A stretch of 42,170 nucleotides of DNA from assembly GCA_025355545.1 (NCBI GenBank), contig JANXZN010000291.1, forward strand, positions 1 through 42,170. The letters run 5' to 3'. Each line of letters begins with the position of its first letter. Position 1 is the stretch's first letter. The position numbers and the translations under genes are program-made. The DNA comes from Rhizobacter sp. (lineage in GTDB: Bacteria > Pseudomonadota > Gammaproteobacteria > Burkholderiales > Burkholderiaceae_C). The notes under the pieces were generated by a model that was not told the DNA's origin, ran no database searches, and saw only the letters and a list, made by a program, of their open reading frames with translations. This document shows, piece after piece, positions 1 through 8,622 of the stretch.

Positions 1-141
1 GCCGCCATTGATGCGTACGTCGCCCATCACAACACCAAGCCCAAACCGTTCATCTGGACCAAGAGCGCTGCCGACATCCTGCAGAAGGTCATCCGAGCGA
101 ATAGCCGCTTAAGTTCTAAACAGAATGCAACACTACACTAG
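1..141 (+). mobile_element. 3' end of an IS630-family transposase
   Basis: Frame 1 is open from the first base to a TAG at 139-141 and encodes the last 46 residues of a transposase; the rest lies outside the window. The stretch HNTKPKPFIWTKSAADIL is the typical C-terminal signature of IS630/Tc1-mariner DDE transposases, which cut and paste at TA dinucleotides. The catalytic DDE residues are upstream and not visible, so activity cannot be judged. The transposase stop overlaps the stop of the convergent epimerase gene, so the element ends directly against that gene. I could not delimit a terminal inverted repeat. Confidence 0.8.
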
Positions 142-1268
142 GCACCGGTCTTGCCGAACAAGCCATGGGCGCTCAGTTCTGCAACCGTCTTGTCGTACTG
201 ATCGACCGACACCTGATCATCTGCCCAGGCGACGAACTCGCGCATGCCGGTGACGAGATCAACCTCCGGAGCGTAGGCCAGCACCTGTCGCGAGTGCGAA
301 AGGTCTGCATAGCATCCGAAAACGTCGCCCACTCGATACTCGCCGCGGTCCTCGAGTACGGCAGCTACGCCCATCGCGTCGGCCTGTGCTTTCGCGATCT
401 GGCCGATCGTCGCCGCGACCCCAGTGCCCACATTGAAGACGCAACCGGGGGCTAACTTCTCATTCATCGCCAGCAAATTGGCTCGGACAACGTCGGACAC
501 ATGTACAAAATCCCGTACGGGAAGGCCACGTTCGTACAGGGAAATCGATCGACCATTACGCAACAGCGAATAGAAGATTGAAACCACCCCGGTGTAAGGG
601 TTGCGCAACGATTGCAGGGAACCATAGACATTGAAGTAGCGCAACGTGATCAACGGCAGCCCGAATGTCCTGGCTGCATACTGGCAGTAGTCCTCCTGCT
701 GCTTCTTGCTCATCGCATAGATCGATAGAGGCTCGGCGGGGCAATCCGGAGGCGTGGGGATCGCTGACATTTCTGCGCCGCACTGCGCGCACCGCATCGA
801 AAAATCGCCCGACCGCATCGCCTGAGGGTCTCTGATCGGTGGGTGAACGGCGCCATGTACTTCACAGCGAAACATGCCTTCACCGTACACTGCACGCGAT
901 GAGGACAGCACGAAGCGTTTGAGCGCCTGGCGTCCCTTTACGACCGCTTCAATCAAAGCTGTAGTGCCGAGCACGTTGGTAGCGACGTAGGCGCTCATGT
1001 CGTACATGCTTTGCCCAACGCCCGTACGTGAAGCTAAGTGGAACACACAGTCCATGCCTTCGAGCACCCGCATGCAGGTGGCCACATCGCGCACGTCGCC
1101 GCGAATACAGTCGGCGATACTCGACAAGGCCTCGGGAAAGCCCGGATCATCACCATGAATCTGGGGATCCAGAACATCGAGGATCCGTACTTCATGCCCC
1201 GCCGCATGAAGGGCCTGCGCAGTGTGCGTCCCGACAAAACCTGCGCCACCCGTGATCAGTACATTCAT
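138..1268 (-). CDS. NAD-dependent sugar epimerase, dTDP-L-rhamnose 4-epimerase (WbiB/Tll) type
   Basis: This is a 376-residue extended short-chain dehydrogenase that probably epimerises a nucleotide sugar in the cytoplasm. The Rossmann motif GGAGFVG is at residues 7-13 and the catalytic Y184-x3-K188 is in YAMSK. Between them is an insertion with C135, H138, C160 and C163, resembling a zinc-binding knuckle. That insertion and the GVGQSMY motif (residues 83-89) are typical of the dTDP-L-rhamnose 4-epimerase group, which supplies 6-deoxy-L-talose. The start at 1268 is preferred over an upstream ATG at 1358 because it is preceded by GGAAGG and begins directly with the Rossmann strand. The gene is monocistronic and convergent with the IS remnant. 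The family is secure; the exact substrate is inferred. Confidence 0.85.
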   Translation of the reverse strand: MNVLITGGAGFVGTHTAQALHAAGHEVRILDVLDPQIHGDDPGFPEALSSIADCIRGDVRDVATCMRVLEGMDCVFHLASRTGVGQSMYDMSAYVATNVLGTTALIEAVVKGRQALKRFVLSSSRAVYGEGMFRCEVHGAVHPPIRDPQAMRSGDFSMRCAQCGAEMSAIPTPPDCPAEPLSIYAMSKKQQEDYCQYAARTFGLPLITLRYFNVYGSLQSLRNPYTGVVSIFYSLLRNGRSISLYERGLPVRDFVHVSDVVRANLLAMNEKLAPGCVFNVGTGVAATIGQIAKAQADAMGVAAVLEDRGEYRVGDVFGCYADLSHSRQVLAYAPEVDLVTGMREFVAWADDQVSVDQYDKTVAELSAHGLFGKTGA

Positions 1269-1275
1269 CGAACTA

Positions 1276-1281
1276 CCTTCC
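1276..1281 (-). promoter_or_regulatory. ribosome binding site fixing the epimerase start
   Basis: GGAAGG on the minus strand lies 7 nt before the ATG at 1266-1268. It supports that codon over the in-frame ATG 90 nt upstream. Confidence 0.6.
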
Positions 1282-1442
1282 AGCTGAGCAACATGCGGAA
1301 CCATTTCCGGCGCGTTTCGGAGACCACGCCTGTGCCTTTCTTGGGCCCCGACTCTCAAACGCCTCCGACTGGCCCATGTACCGCCGGCAGCCTATGCTCG
1401 AAGGTATGCAATCGAGGCACTGGTTCATGGCGCGGGCGTTGT

Positions 1443-2525
1443 TCACGGTTCGATGGAAACCAGCAGATCGTTGAGCTTGCGTCGGGTTGACCGCGAGGAA
1501 GCGGCTGATCCGGCACCGATTCTTCCCATGAAGACGGCACGCGCGCTTTCCCCTTGGCCGAGCAGCGCGTCGAGTTTGAGCGACAACCCCAGCGCCTGCT
1601 CTTGCATGCCCGCCGTCTTCGAAAACACGAGGCCCTCACGCGCGTACCGGCCGAAGATTAGCGGGGTCATCTCGGGTTGCATGACAAGTCCGAGGCCCGT
1701 CAGTGTCAGCCAGAATCGCTGAACGACGCGCCCGGCGGCGACGTAGTCGTCGATGCCGTCCGGTGGCCGGTTCGATGCGATGACAAAATGACCGGAACAA
1801 AACAGACTGGGTAAAAAATCCATCTGGATCCGCGGCACCAGCGTTCCGGCGAGAAAGCGGTTGACGAACGTGACTCGCTGCCAATCCTCCATGATCCAGC
1901 GCATCAGACGCACCGTCAGCGGGTCAACGCCGAGCGCCTGACCCGGCACGCGATCCTCGCTGTATCGCACCCCCCAATGGATGATGTCTCGGTGGACGCG
2001 GTAGGCTTCGGGCATGGTCAAGCGTAGCTTGGCGTTGTTGAACATGAGACGCGCGATCTGCAGCTTGGTGGCCGTGCCCTCCAGCCAGATTACGCGATGA
2101 GACGGCTCGACCGCAGATTCGAGCGCTTGTTTCTCGAGCGGAGTCAAGCGCCGGAGTTGCATCGGCCGGCGCTGCACGCTGCGGACGATGATCTGCGCGA
2201 CGAGGGGGTCGGGTCGAACGACCGAATCCCCTGAGAAATGGAGTTCGAAGCTGGGCCTTGTGGCCGCTGCGTCGAGGCGGCGCACGATGTTCGTTCGCAG
2301 CCCATGTGCCGTGGCAGCGATCGAGACGGTCTCAAGCAAAGCACCGATGGAAACCTGACTCGGATGGCCATCGAGGTCGTAGACGCAGTGATCTCGGGTA
2401 TCGAACCCGAGCACAACGACGTTGAAATCGTCAACGATATGGAACCGCCACGGTTGAGTATTGTCCCCGCTCGGAGCCCAACGCCCGAGGTCGAGAATCT
2501 GCTCGACTATTCTTCGCTCATCCAT
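1443..2525 (-). CDS. nitroreductase-like flavoprotein paired with ThiF
   Basis: This is a 360-residue protein of the nitroreductase fold. The N-terminal RWAPSGDNTQPW stretch is the FMN-binding signature of the family, followed by a long helical region and a C-terminal segment (GLGLVMQPEMTPL) typical of the second half. It is longer than the usual 200-residue nitroreductase. Its ATG overlaps the end of the ThiF-like gene by 8 nt, so the two are probably translationally coupled. In mycobacterial MoeY (Rv1355c) a ThiF domain and a nitroreductase domain are fused in the same order, so this looks like the split form. The substrate is unknown, and a link to the exopolysaccharide locus is only positional. 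Confidence 0.75.
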   Translation of the reverse strand: MDERRIVEQILDLGRWAPSGDNTQPWRFHIVDDFNVVVLGFDTRDHCVYDLDGHPSQVSIGALLETVSIAATAHGLRTNIVRRLDAAATRPSFELHFSGDSVVRPDPLVAQIIVRSVQRRPMQLRRLTPLEKQALESAVEPSHRVIWLEGTATKLQIARLMFNNAKLRLTMPEAYRVHRDIIHWGVRYSEDRVPGQALGVDPLTVRLMRWIMEDWQRVTFVNRFLAGTLVPRIQMDFLPSLFCSGHFVIASNRPPDGIDDYVAAGRVVQRFWLTLTGLGLVMQPEMTPLIFGRYAREGLVFSKTAGMQEQALGLSLKLDALLGQGESARAVFMGRIGAGSAASSRSTRRKLNDLLVSIEP

Positions 2526-3396
2526 ACTGAGATGCCAGTTTCGCCATGCGTCGCCTAGCGATGACTCGAATCAAGCGTTGAAACGGATTGTTGCTTCCGC
2601 CCGGACGCCAGGTGCGTACAAACGTGTTGCGATAAGCGTCGAACTGAAATCCGCGCGGAGCCGCCAAGACTTTCCCGCGCCCGAGGAGGATCTTGAGGGC
2701 CTCGGCAGCTGCGACGCCGGCACAAAGTTGGCACCCGATAATTGTCGACGGCCCACGCTGCTCTACAAAATTGACGGCGGACGGATCGACCAGGTAAAAC
2801 CCATGCAATCCGGCGGGGGCCAGTCCGAGTAGAAAACGCAAGGCCTTTTCGTCGTCTGGCAAGTTTCCCCACTGAAAGTATTCTTCGAACGTCATTTTTC
2901 CCGGCAGGAAGGTCAGCACCGCTGCCCCCATTCCAAGTGGGGCGGCTGTTACTGCGGGAATACGCAGTTTCGAGCAAGCTGAAAACGTCGACTGCCGGGC
3001 GGAGAAGGCGAAAAAGTCGAGGCCGTCGACATAAAGATCGGCGCTCGCAAAAAAATCCGGCAAATTCGATTCGTCGATGCCTTTCGGAAAGATTCTGATA
3101 TCGATTTCAGGATTGATGTCTCTCGCCATCGCCGCGAGGACTTCAACCTTTGGCAAACCGACGGTTGAGACGGTTGCGCCGACTTGGCGGTTGAAGTTCT
3201 CGACCGCGAAAGTATCGAAGTCGGCAATGTGGAACGCGCCAATTCCCAGCCGGGCTAGAGTCAGCAGGTGCAGACCGCCGACGCCGCCCATTCCGGCAAT
3301 TGCCACCCGCTTGCGCCGCAAAGTATCCTGCTCCGCAGCGGTGACCCAGCCGATGTTGCGGGAGAACGCGTTCGTATATGAGAAGTCTTTGTTCAT
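2518..3396 (-). CDS. ThiF/MoeB/HesA-type E1-like adenylyltransferase
   Basis: This is a 292-residue E1-like enzyme expected to adenylate a carboxyl group, such as the C-terminus of a ubiquitin-like protein or another acid, using ATP. The nucleotide-binding glycine motif GMGGVGG lies near residue 35 and is followed by the DFDTFAVENFNRQ motif, whose Asp, Asn, Arg and Gln are the family's ATP/Mg contacts. A single CxxC (GCQLC) is present, but a second pair, as in zinc-binding MoeB, is not seen. The ATG at 3394-3396 starts the conserved domain, but no Shine-Dalgarno is evident. It overlaps the nitroreductase gene. No ubiquitin-like sulfur carrier gene is nearby. Confidence 0.8.
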   Translation of the reverse strand: MNKDFSYTNAFSRNIGWVTAAEQDTLRRKRVAIAGMGGVGGLHLLTLARLGIGAFHIADFDTFAVENFNRQVGATVSTVGLPKVEVLAAMARDINPEIDIRIFPKGIDESNLPDFFASADLYVDGLDFFAFSARQSTFSACSKLRIPAVTAAPLGMGAAVLTFLPGKMTFEEYFQWGNLPDDEKALRFLLGLAPAGLHGFYLVDPSAVNFVEQRGPSTIIGCQLCAGVAAAEALKILLGRGKVLAAPRGFQFDAYRNTFVRTWRPGGSNNPFQRLIRVIARRRMAKLASQYG

Positions 3397-3596
3397 GGGG
3401 ACAATGCGCGAAATCCCGCCATCGTAGCGCTGCTGACAGACCAGGGGACGGGTGATCTGGTCGGTCCGGCCGCAGGGCCGCGTCGGCACCCCGTTCCAAC
3501 GACGATGTCGTCAATGGCTTGGTTCGCGCAGACACGGGTGATCGCTCGGCCTGAGGATGTCCTGGCGGCTGCCGCCTCGCCGCGGTGTCGCCCCGT

Positions 3597-3830
3597 ACTC
3601 AGGGGATAGACTGGAACGCCACGACGGTGTGCAATAGTCATCACCTCAGGCAACGCAGCGGCGTCCACAATGCACAGCGCGGCAGGGATTTCTCTCTCAA
3701 CACCGCTGGCGTCCATGCCATAGGCTCGCAGAACGGCGTCACCGAGGACGACGCTGTCGGGGCCCAGCAAGCGTTGCCGATCGTCAATTGCGGCCCCCAG
3801 ATTTTCATCAAGTCCTGCGTCAGTTCGTAG
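3597..3830 (-). pseudogene. remnant of a VAO/PCMH-type FAD-binding oxidase
   Basis: The gap 3397-3843 between ThiF and the Wza-like gene holds no intact gene. On its minus strand about 75 residues read like the start of an FAD_binding_4 domain: LLGPDSVVLGDAVLRAYGMD, then a region ending in GVPVYPLSTGR, the point where intact members continue with an N-x-GYG flavin loop. After that the similarity stops and the reading becomes low-complexity. No ATG precedes the conserved part; only a TTG at 3768-3770 is available. I read it as a fragment truncated at both ends. The remaining ~200 bp towards ThiF show nothing I recognise. Confidence 0.5.
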
Positions 3831-3836
3831 AGGGAG
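3831..3836 (+). promoter_or_regulatory. ribosome binding site for the GTG start of the Wza-like gene
   Basis: AGGGAG lies 7 nt before the GTG at 3844. An ATG at 3837 is closed by a stop four codons later, so the GTG is the only workable start for the lipoprotein signal. Confidence 0.6.
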
Positions 3837-3843
3837 ATGCGCT

Positions 3844-4473
3844 GTGAATAGTTTTTATACTCTGGCCAGCCGGGGGTTCCGCTCGGCACTGCTCGGTGCC
3901 GTTGTCAGCGTGCTGACCGCCTGCGCGACGGCCACCTTCCCACCGGCGCCGCCCTCGGCGTCGACCCAAGACTACAACTACCTCATCGGTCCTGGCGACG
4001 CGCTGAACATCATTGTCTGGCGCAACCCCGAGCTGTCGATGGCGGTTCCGGTGCGCCCGGACGGCAAAGTCACTACGCCGCTGGTCGATGAGCTGGTGGC
4101 GCAGGGCAAGAATTCGGTCGAACTCGCGCGCGAGATCGAGAAGCTGCTCGGCAAGTTCGTCCGCGATCCGGTGGTCACGGTGATCGTCACCAGTTTCGTC
4201 GGCCCCTACAGCGAGCAGATCCGGGTCGTCGGCGAGGCGGCCAAGCCGCAGTTCCTGCCCTACAAGCAGAAGATGACGCTGCTCGACGTGATGATCGCCG
4301 TCGGCGGGCTGACCGACTTCGCTGCCGGCAACAGCGCCACGATCCTGCGTGGCGGCGACGCGCCGCAGCAATACTCGGTGCGACTCAAGGATTTGATCAA
4401 GCGGGGCGATGCATCGGCCAATGTCGAGATGAAGCCGGGCGACATTCTGATCATTCCGCAGAGCTTCTTCTGA
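3844..4473 (+). CDS. XrtA-system polysaccharide export lipoprotein (Wza-like)
   Basis: This 209-residue outer-membrane lipoprotein is the export-channel (OPX) component for the polysaccharide. The signal peptide ends in the lipobox LTAC with Cys27 as lipidation site. It is followed by the Poly_export domain (DYNYLIGPGDALNIIVWRNP, residues about 42-61) and a SLBB-like domain containing VVGEAAKPQFLPY and the ILRGG strand. It is shorter than E. coli Wza (about 380 residues), as usual for the XrtA-linked family, and lacks the C-terminal amphipathic helix. It starts with GTG and opens the long plus-strand operon; the Wzz-like gene follows after 76 nt. The family assignment is strong. Confidence 0.92.
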   Translation: MNSFYTLASRGFRSALLGAVVSVLTACATATFPPAPPSASTQDYNYLIGPGDALNIIVWRNPELSMAVPVRPDGKVTTPLVDELVAQGKNSVELAREIEKLLGKFVRDPVVTVIVTSFVGPYSEQIRVVGEAAKPQFLPYKQKMTLLDVMIAVGGLTDFAAGNSATILRGGDAPQQYSVRLKDLIKRGDASANVEMKPGDILIIPQSFF

Positions 4474-4549
4474 CGCGGGCCGAGTCGGTAGCGGTCTTCC
4501 GCGCTGCCGCCCGACGCCGTTGGTGGTTTGTCAACCGAGACCGAATGCA

Positions 4550-6121
4550 ATGGAAGAGCTGATCGGCCAAGTGTCCGCCGCCCTCAAGGGGATGTGGAAG
4601 TTTCGTTGGCAGGGGCTGGTGGTGGCCTGGGTGGTTGCCGTGGTTGGCGTGATCATCGCGTTGAGATGGCCCGACCAGTACGAGGCCAGCGCACGCATCT
4701 ATGTCGACACGCAGTCGATCCTCAAGCCGCTGATGTCGGGCCTTGCGATCCAGCCCAACATCGACCAGCAGGTCACGATGCTGAGCCGCACGTTGATCAG
4801 CCGCCCGAATATCGAGAAGCTGGTGCGCATGGCCGACCTCGACCTCAAGAACGATTCGAAGGCGCAGCAAGAGGCCCAGATCGAAAGCCTCATGAAGGGG
4901 CTGGAGATCAAGAGCACGGGGCGCGACAACCTGTACACGTTGGCTTATCGCGACAGTGAAGGCGAACGCGCCAAGCGGGTGATCCAGTCGCTGGTGTCGA
5001 TCTTTGTCGAATCCAGTCTGGGTGCGAGCCGCAAGGACACCGATTCGGCCAAGGTGTTCATCAATGAGCAGATCAAGGCCTACGAGGCCAAACTCGAAGC
5101 CGCCGAGGCGCGGCTGAAGGAGTTCCGCCTGCGCAACATCGAGCTGCAGAACGGCGATGGCAAGGACTCCGCGGCACGGCTTGGCGAGTTGAGCAGTCAG
5201 CTCGAACAGGCCAAGCTCGACCTGCGCGAGGCCGAAACCGTGCGCGACTCGGCCCGCCAGCAGCTCGCCAGCGAGAAGGCGGCTGGCGCTGGCACAACGA
5301 CGCAAAGCCTGCTGCAGGAATCGGCCCTGTCGGTGTCGACGCCCGAGATCGACGCCCGCATCGAGGCGCAGAAGAAGAACCTCGACAACCTGCTGCAGCG
5401 GTTTACCGAGGAGCACCCCGACGTGATCATCGTGCGCAAGCTGGTCAAGGAACTCGAGGAGCAAAAGCGCAAGGAAGTGGCCGAACTGCGCAAGGCGGCC
5501 ATGGCCGCGCCGAGCATGGCCGGCGGCGGCAACAGTCTGGCCTCCCAGGAGCTGAATCGCATGCTCGCGACTTCCGAAGTGCAGGTCGCCTCGCTGCGGG
5601 CGCGGGTGGCCGAATACACCAACCGCTACAGCCAGGCTCGCAGCATGCTGAAGACCTCGCCCCAGATCGAGGCCGAGGCGGCGCAGCTGGATCGCGACTA
5701 CACGATCAACAAGAAGAACTACGAAGACCTGGTGGCGCGGCGCCAGTCGGCCGTGATGTCGGGCGATCTTGAGTCGGCCTCGGGCGTGGCCGACTTCCGC
5801 CTGATCGATCCGCCACGGGTGTCGCCCAAGCCGGTGTCGCCGAACCGACTGCTGCTGCTGCCGTTGGCGCTGATGGCGGCGCTCGGGGCGGGGCTGCTGA
5901 CCGCCTTTGCCGCGAGCCGGCTGTGGCCCGTGTTCTACAAGGGCAGCGAGTTGCGCGAGAAGTTCGGCCTGCCGCTGCTGGGGGTGGTCTCGATGGTGAT
6001 GAGCGATGTTGGCAGCCGCCATGAGCGCGTCGACAAGGCGCGGTTCGTCGCCGCATCGGGCACGCTGCTCGGCCTCTTCATCGCGGTGCTGATCGCCGCC
6101 ACGATGTTGTCCGGGAAGTAG
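4550..6121 (+). CDS. XrtA-system chain-length determinant (Wzz/EpsF-like)
   Basis: This 523-residue inner-membrane co-polymerase is expected to set polymer length together with the following kinase. A transmembrane helix at residues about 20-38 is followed by the Wzz domain (YEASARIYVDTQSIL) and a long periplasmic coiled coil rich in Glu, Lys and Ala from about 165 to 330. The proline-rich PPRVSPKPVSPNR segment precedes a second membrane helix, and a third hydrophobic helix lies at the C-terminus. The ATG at 4550 starts directly before the membrane helix; a TTG ten codons upstream is less likely. No kinase domain is fused, so the kinase is the separate next gene. Confidence 0.9.
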   Translation: MEELIGQVSAALKGMWKFRWQGLVVAWVVAVVGVIIALRWPDQYEASARIYVDTQSILKPLMSGLAIQPNIDQQVTMLSRTLISRPNIEKLVRMADLDLKNDSKAQQEAQIESLMKGLEIKSTGRDNLYTLAYRDSEGERAKRVIQSLVSIFVESSLGASRKDTDSAKVFINEQIKAYEAKLEAAEARLKEFRLRNIELQNGDGKDSAARLGELSSQLEQAKLDLREAETVRDSARQQLASEKAAGAGTTTQSLLQESALSVSTPEIDARIEAQKKNLDNLLQRFTEEHPDVIIVRKLVKELEEQKRKEVAELRKAAMAAPSMAGGGNSLASQELNRMLATSEVQVASLRARVAEYTNRYSQARSMLKTSPQIEAEAAQLDRDYTINKKNYEDLVARRQSAVMSGDLESASGVADFRLIDPPRVSPKPVSPNRLLLLPLALMAALGAGLLTAFAASRLWPVFYKGSELREKFGLPLLGVVSMVMSDVGSRHERVDKARFVAASGTLLGLFIAVLIAATMLSGK

Positions 6122-6132
6122 CGGGGGTCCTC

Positions 6133-7041
6133 ATGAGCAGTTTGATCGAACAGGCGGCGCATCGGCTCGAGCAGCTTCGGGACGCCGGCGTCATGCTTCC
6201 CGCCCTGCCGACCGGGCCGGCGGCGCCCATCCCGGCAGCTGCGCCGACCGCGCGGCCAACGGAGCGCGTCGTGCATTCGCAACGGGTCGAGCTCGATTTC
6301 GAGTTGCTGGCGGCGTCCAATATCGTCACGCCCAGCACACCGCGCTCGCTGGTCGCCGACCAGTTCCGCCTCATCAAGCGGCCGCTGATTCACAACGCCA
6401 TGGGCAAGGGATCGGTCACCCCGTCGCATGCCAACCTGATCATGGTGACGAGCGCCGTGGCCGGCGAGGGCAAGAGCTTCACGTCGGTCAACCTGGCGGT
6501 CAGCATCGCCGCCGAGCTCGACCACACGGTGATGCTGGTCGATGCCGATGTCGCCCGGCCTTCACTGCCGCGGATGCTTGGCGTGCCCGAAGGGCGGGGG
6601 CTTCTCGACTTGCTCGACGGCTCGGCCCAGATGGCCGACGTTCTGCTCAAGACCAACATCGACAAGCTGACGCTGCTGCGCAGCGGCACACCGCATGCCC
6701 GGGCCACCGAGATGCTGGCCAGCGACGCGATGCGCCAGCTGCTCAACGACATGGCCCGGCGTTACCCTGACCGGATCATCATCTTCGACTCGCCGCCGCT
6801 GCTTTTGACCACCGAGTCGCGCGCACTGGCGATGAACATGGGGCAGATCGTGGTCGTCGTGCGCGCCGGCACGACCCTGCAGTCCGACGTTCAGCATGCC
6901 CTGTCGACCATCGAGACCTGCCCGCTGCGCCTGATGCTGCTCAACAAGACCCGCGCCGACGCGGAAGGGACTTCCGGCTACGGCCTCGGGTATGGGTACG
7001 GCTACGGCTATGGCTACGGACGCGAGAAGCATGGAGCGTGA
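6133..7041 (+). CDS. XrtA-associated tyrosine autokinase (BY-kinase)
   Basis: This 302-residue cytoplasmic bacterial tyrosine kinase is expected to phosphorylate itself and cycle with the Wzz-like protein to control polymerisation and export. It shows Walker A SAVAGEGKS (residues 107-115), Walker A' VMLVDAD (133-139) and Walker B IIIFD (215-219). The C-terminal tail is a GY-repeat with six tyrosines within 15 residues, the expected autophosphorylation cluster. An Ala/Pro-rich stretch (about 22-45) links a short N-terminal helix to the kinase. It lies 11 nt downstream of the Wzz-like gene. The family is secure. Confidence 0.92.
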   Translation: MSSLIEQAAHRLEQLRDAGVMLPALPTGPAAPIPAAAPTARPTERVVHSQRVELDFELLAASNIVTPSTPRSLVADQFRLIKRPLIHNAMGKGSVTPSHANLIMVTSAVAGEGKSFTSVNLAVSIAAELDHTVMLVDADVARPSLPRMLGVPEGRGLLDLLDGSAQMADVLLKTNIDKLTLLRSGTPHARATEMLASDAMRQLLNDMARRYPDRIIIFDSPPLLLTTESRALAMNMGQIVVVVRAGTTLQSDVQHALSTIETCPLRLMLLNKTRADAEGTSGYGLGYGYGYGYGYGREKHGA

Positions 7042-7053
7042 TCGCGACTTTCG

Positions 7054-8619
7054 ATGCGGCGAATTTTGCTGATGCGCAGCCTTGGTCGCCTGCACCGGTA
7101 TGGCCGCGGGCTGAGCGCCGCTGTGCTCGTGGTCGCGCCCGTCAGCGCCTGGGCACAGGCCGAGGCAGTGCCGCAAAGCGCTGCCGGCCGGACCTTCTCG
7201 ATCGTCCCGAGTCTGTCGATCACCGAAACATTCACCGACAACAGTCGCCTCGTCACCAGCGGCAGGCAGGCCGACCTGATCACGCAAGTCTCGCCGGGCC
7301 TTCGGATCAGCAGCACCAGCGGGCGGGTCAAGGGCTTTCTCGACTACGCGTTGACGGGGCTGGTCTATGCCCGCAACTCGGGCAGCAGCGAGATCCAGAA
7401 TTCGTTGAACGCGCGCGCCAATGTCGAGGCCATCGAAAACTGGGCCTTTCTCGATGCCAGCGCCAACATCTCGCAGCAGGCGATCTCGGCGTACGGCACG
7501 CAATCGGTTGACTCGAGTTCGGTCAACGCCAATCGCACCGAGGTCCGCACCTTCAGCCTGTCCCCCTATGTGCGGGGCAGGGTGGCCGATCTGGCGACGT
7601 ACGAGGCTCGCCTCACCCAAGCCTGGACCCGCGGTTCCTCGAACGCGGAGTCGGACAACAGCAATTCCCAAGCGACGCTTCGGATGGAAGGCGACAGCGG
7701 ATTGCGGCTGCTGAGCTGGTCGGCGGATGCAACGCGCCAGGTGATCGACTTCAGCGAGGGCCGCCGAACCGAGGACGACCGCCTTCGCGGCGTGCTTCAT
7801 TTCGCAGTCGATCGGCAACTGCGCCTGTCGCTGATCGACGGGCGCGAATCGAACAACTACGTCAGCGCCGACAAGGAAAGCCACAGCACGCCGGGCTGGG
7901 GGGTCGACTGGACACCGACCGAACGCACCCGGTTGACGGTCCAGCGCGAGCAACGCTTCTTCGGCAAATCGCACGCCTTCGTGTTCGAGCACCGGATGTC
8001 CCGTTCGGTTTGGAGGTTCAGCGACACGCGCGACGTCTCGACCGGCTTTGACCAATCGGCGCCGGGCAGCCTGGGCACCGCGTACGACTTGTTCTTCACG
8101 CAGTTCGCATCGCTCCAGCCTGATCCGGCGTTGCGCGCCAGGCTGGTCGACGATTTCTTGCAGGCCAACGGGATCCCGCCGTCGACGAAGGTCTTCACCG
8201 GCTCGCAGGCGTCCGCCGCGACGCTGCAACGCCAGCAGACGCTGTCGTTCGCGCTGCTAGGCATTCGTGACACGCTGACCTTCAGTGCGTCGCAAAGCGA
8301 AGGCCGGCGCCTCGACACGGTGGTGGCGGCGGCGGACGACTTCGCCAACGGCAACCTGGTCCGCCAGCGCGGTTTTAGCCTCGGCCTGGCGCATCGCCTG
8401 ACGCCGCAGTCAGCGCTCAACCTCGTTGCGTCGGTGGACCGGACCAACGGGTCGACCACGGCGCAGGCGACGCGGCTGCGGTCGATCAGCCTCGGCTGGA
8501 CCGGTCGCCTCGGCCCGCGCAGCAATGCTTCGCTGACCGCACGCCACGCGAAGTTCGACGGGTCGACCGAGCCGTATTCAGAATCGGCGCTCTCCGCTGC
8601 GCTCATCCTGCAGTTCTGA
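7054..8619 (+). CDS. XrtA-system outer-membrane beta-barrel protein (TIGR03016-like)
   Basis: This 521-residue exported protein has a signal peptide ending near SAWAQA and a mature part rich in alternating beta strands. It begins with FSIVPSLSITETFTDNSRL, a hallmark opening for outer-membrane barrels of this family. It ends in ALSAALILQF with a C-terminal Phe, as expected for BAM-inserted proteins. Its place between the kinase and the ATPase matches other XrtA loci, where it is thought to help secretion through the outer membrane. The ATG at 7054 is used; an in-frame ATG at 7072 would also keep the signal peptide, and neither has a clear ribosome binding site. Confidence 0.85.
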   Translation: MRRILLMRSLGRLHRYGRGLSAAVLVVAPVSAWAQAEAVPQSAAGRTFSIVPSLSITETFTDNSRLVTSGRQADLITQVSPGLRISSTSGRVKGFLDYALTGLVYARNSGSSEIQNSLNARANVEAIENWAFLDASANISQQAISAYGTQSVDSSSVNANRTEVRTFSLSPYVRGRVADLATYEARLTQAWTRGSSNAESDNSNSQATLRMEGDSGLRLLSWSADATRQVIDFSEGRRTEDDRLRGVLHFAVDRQLRLSLIDGRESNNYVSADKESHSTPGWGVDWTPTERTRLTVQREQRFFGKSHAFVFEHRMSRSVWRFSDTRDVSTGFDQSAPGSLGTAYDLFFTQFASLQPDPALRARLVDDFLQANGIPPSTKVFTGSQASAATLQRQQTLSFALLGIRDTLTFSASQSEGRRLDTVVAAADDFANGNLVRQRGFSLGLAHRLTPQSALNLVASVDRTNGSTTAQATRLRSISLGWTGRLGPRSNASLTARHAKFDGSTEPYSESALSAALILQF

Positions 8620-8622
8620 CCC

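Noticed and set aside
3397-3843. Sigma-54 promoter upstream of the operon
   Set aside because: Such promoters are known for XrtA-linked loci, but I found no GG-N10-GC pair with reasonable flanks in this gap.
3856-3861. TATACT as -10 box of the main operon
   Set aside because: It lies inside the coding sequence after the well-supported GTG start, with no -35 at proper distance, and later starts would lose the lipoprotein signal.
4451-6022. Long minus-strand open frame opposite the Wzz-like gene
   Set aside because: Translation is His/Arg/Gln-rich without any recognisable family, whereas the plus strand is a full chain-length determinant.
6972-7020. Short tandem repeat as a CRISPR or satellite
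   Set aside because: It is the in-frame Gly-Tyr codon repeat of the kinase tail.
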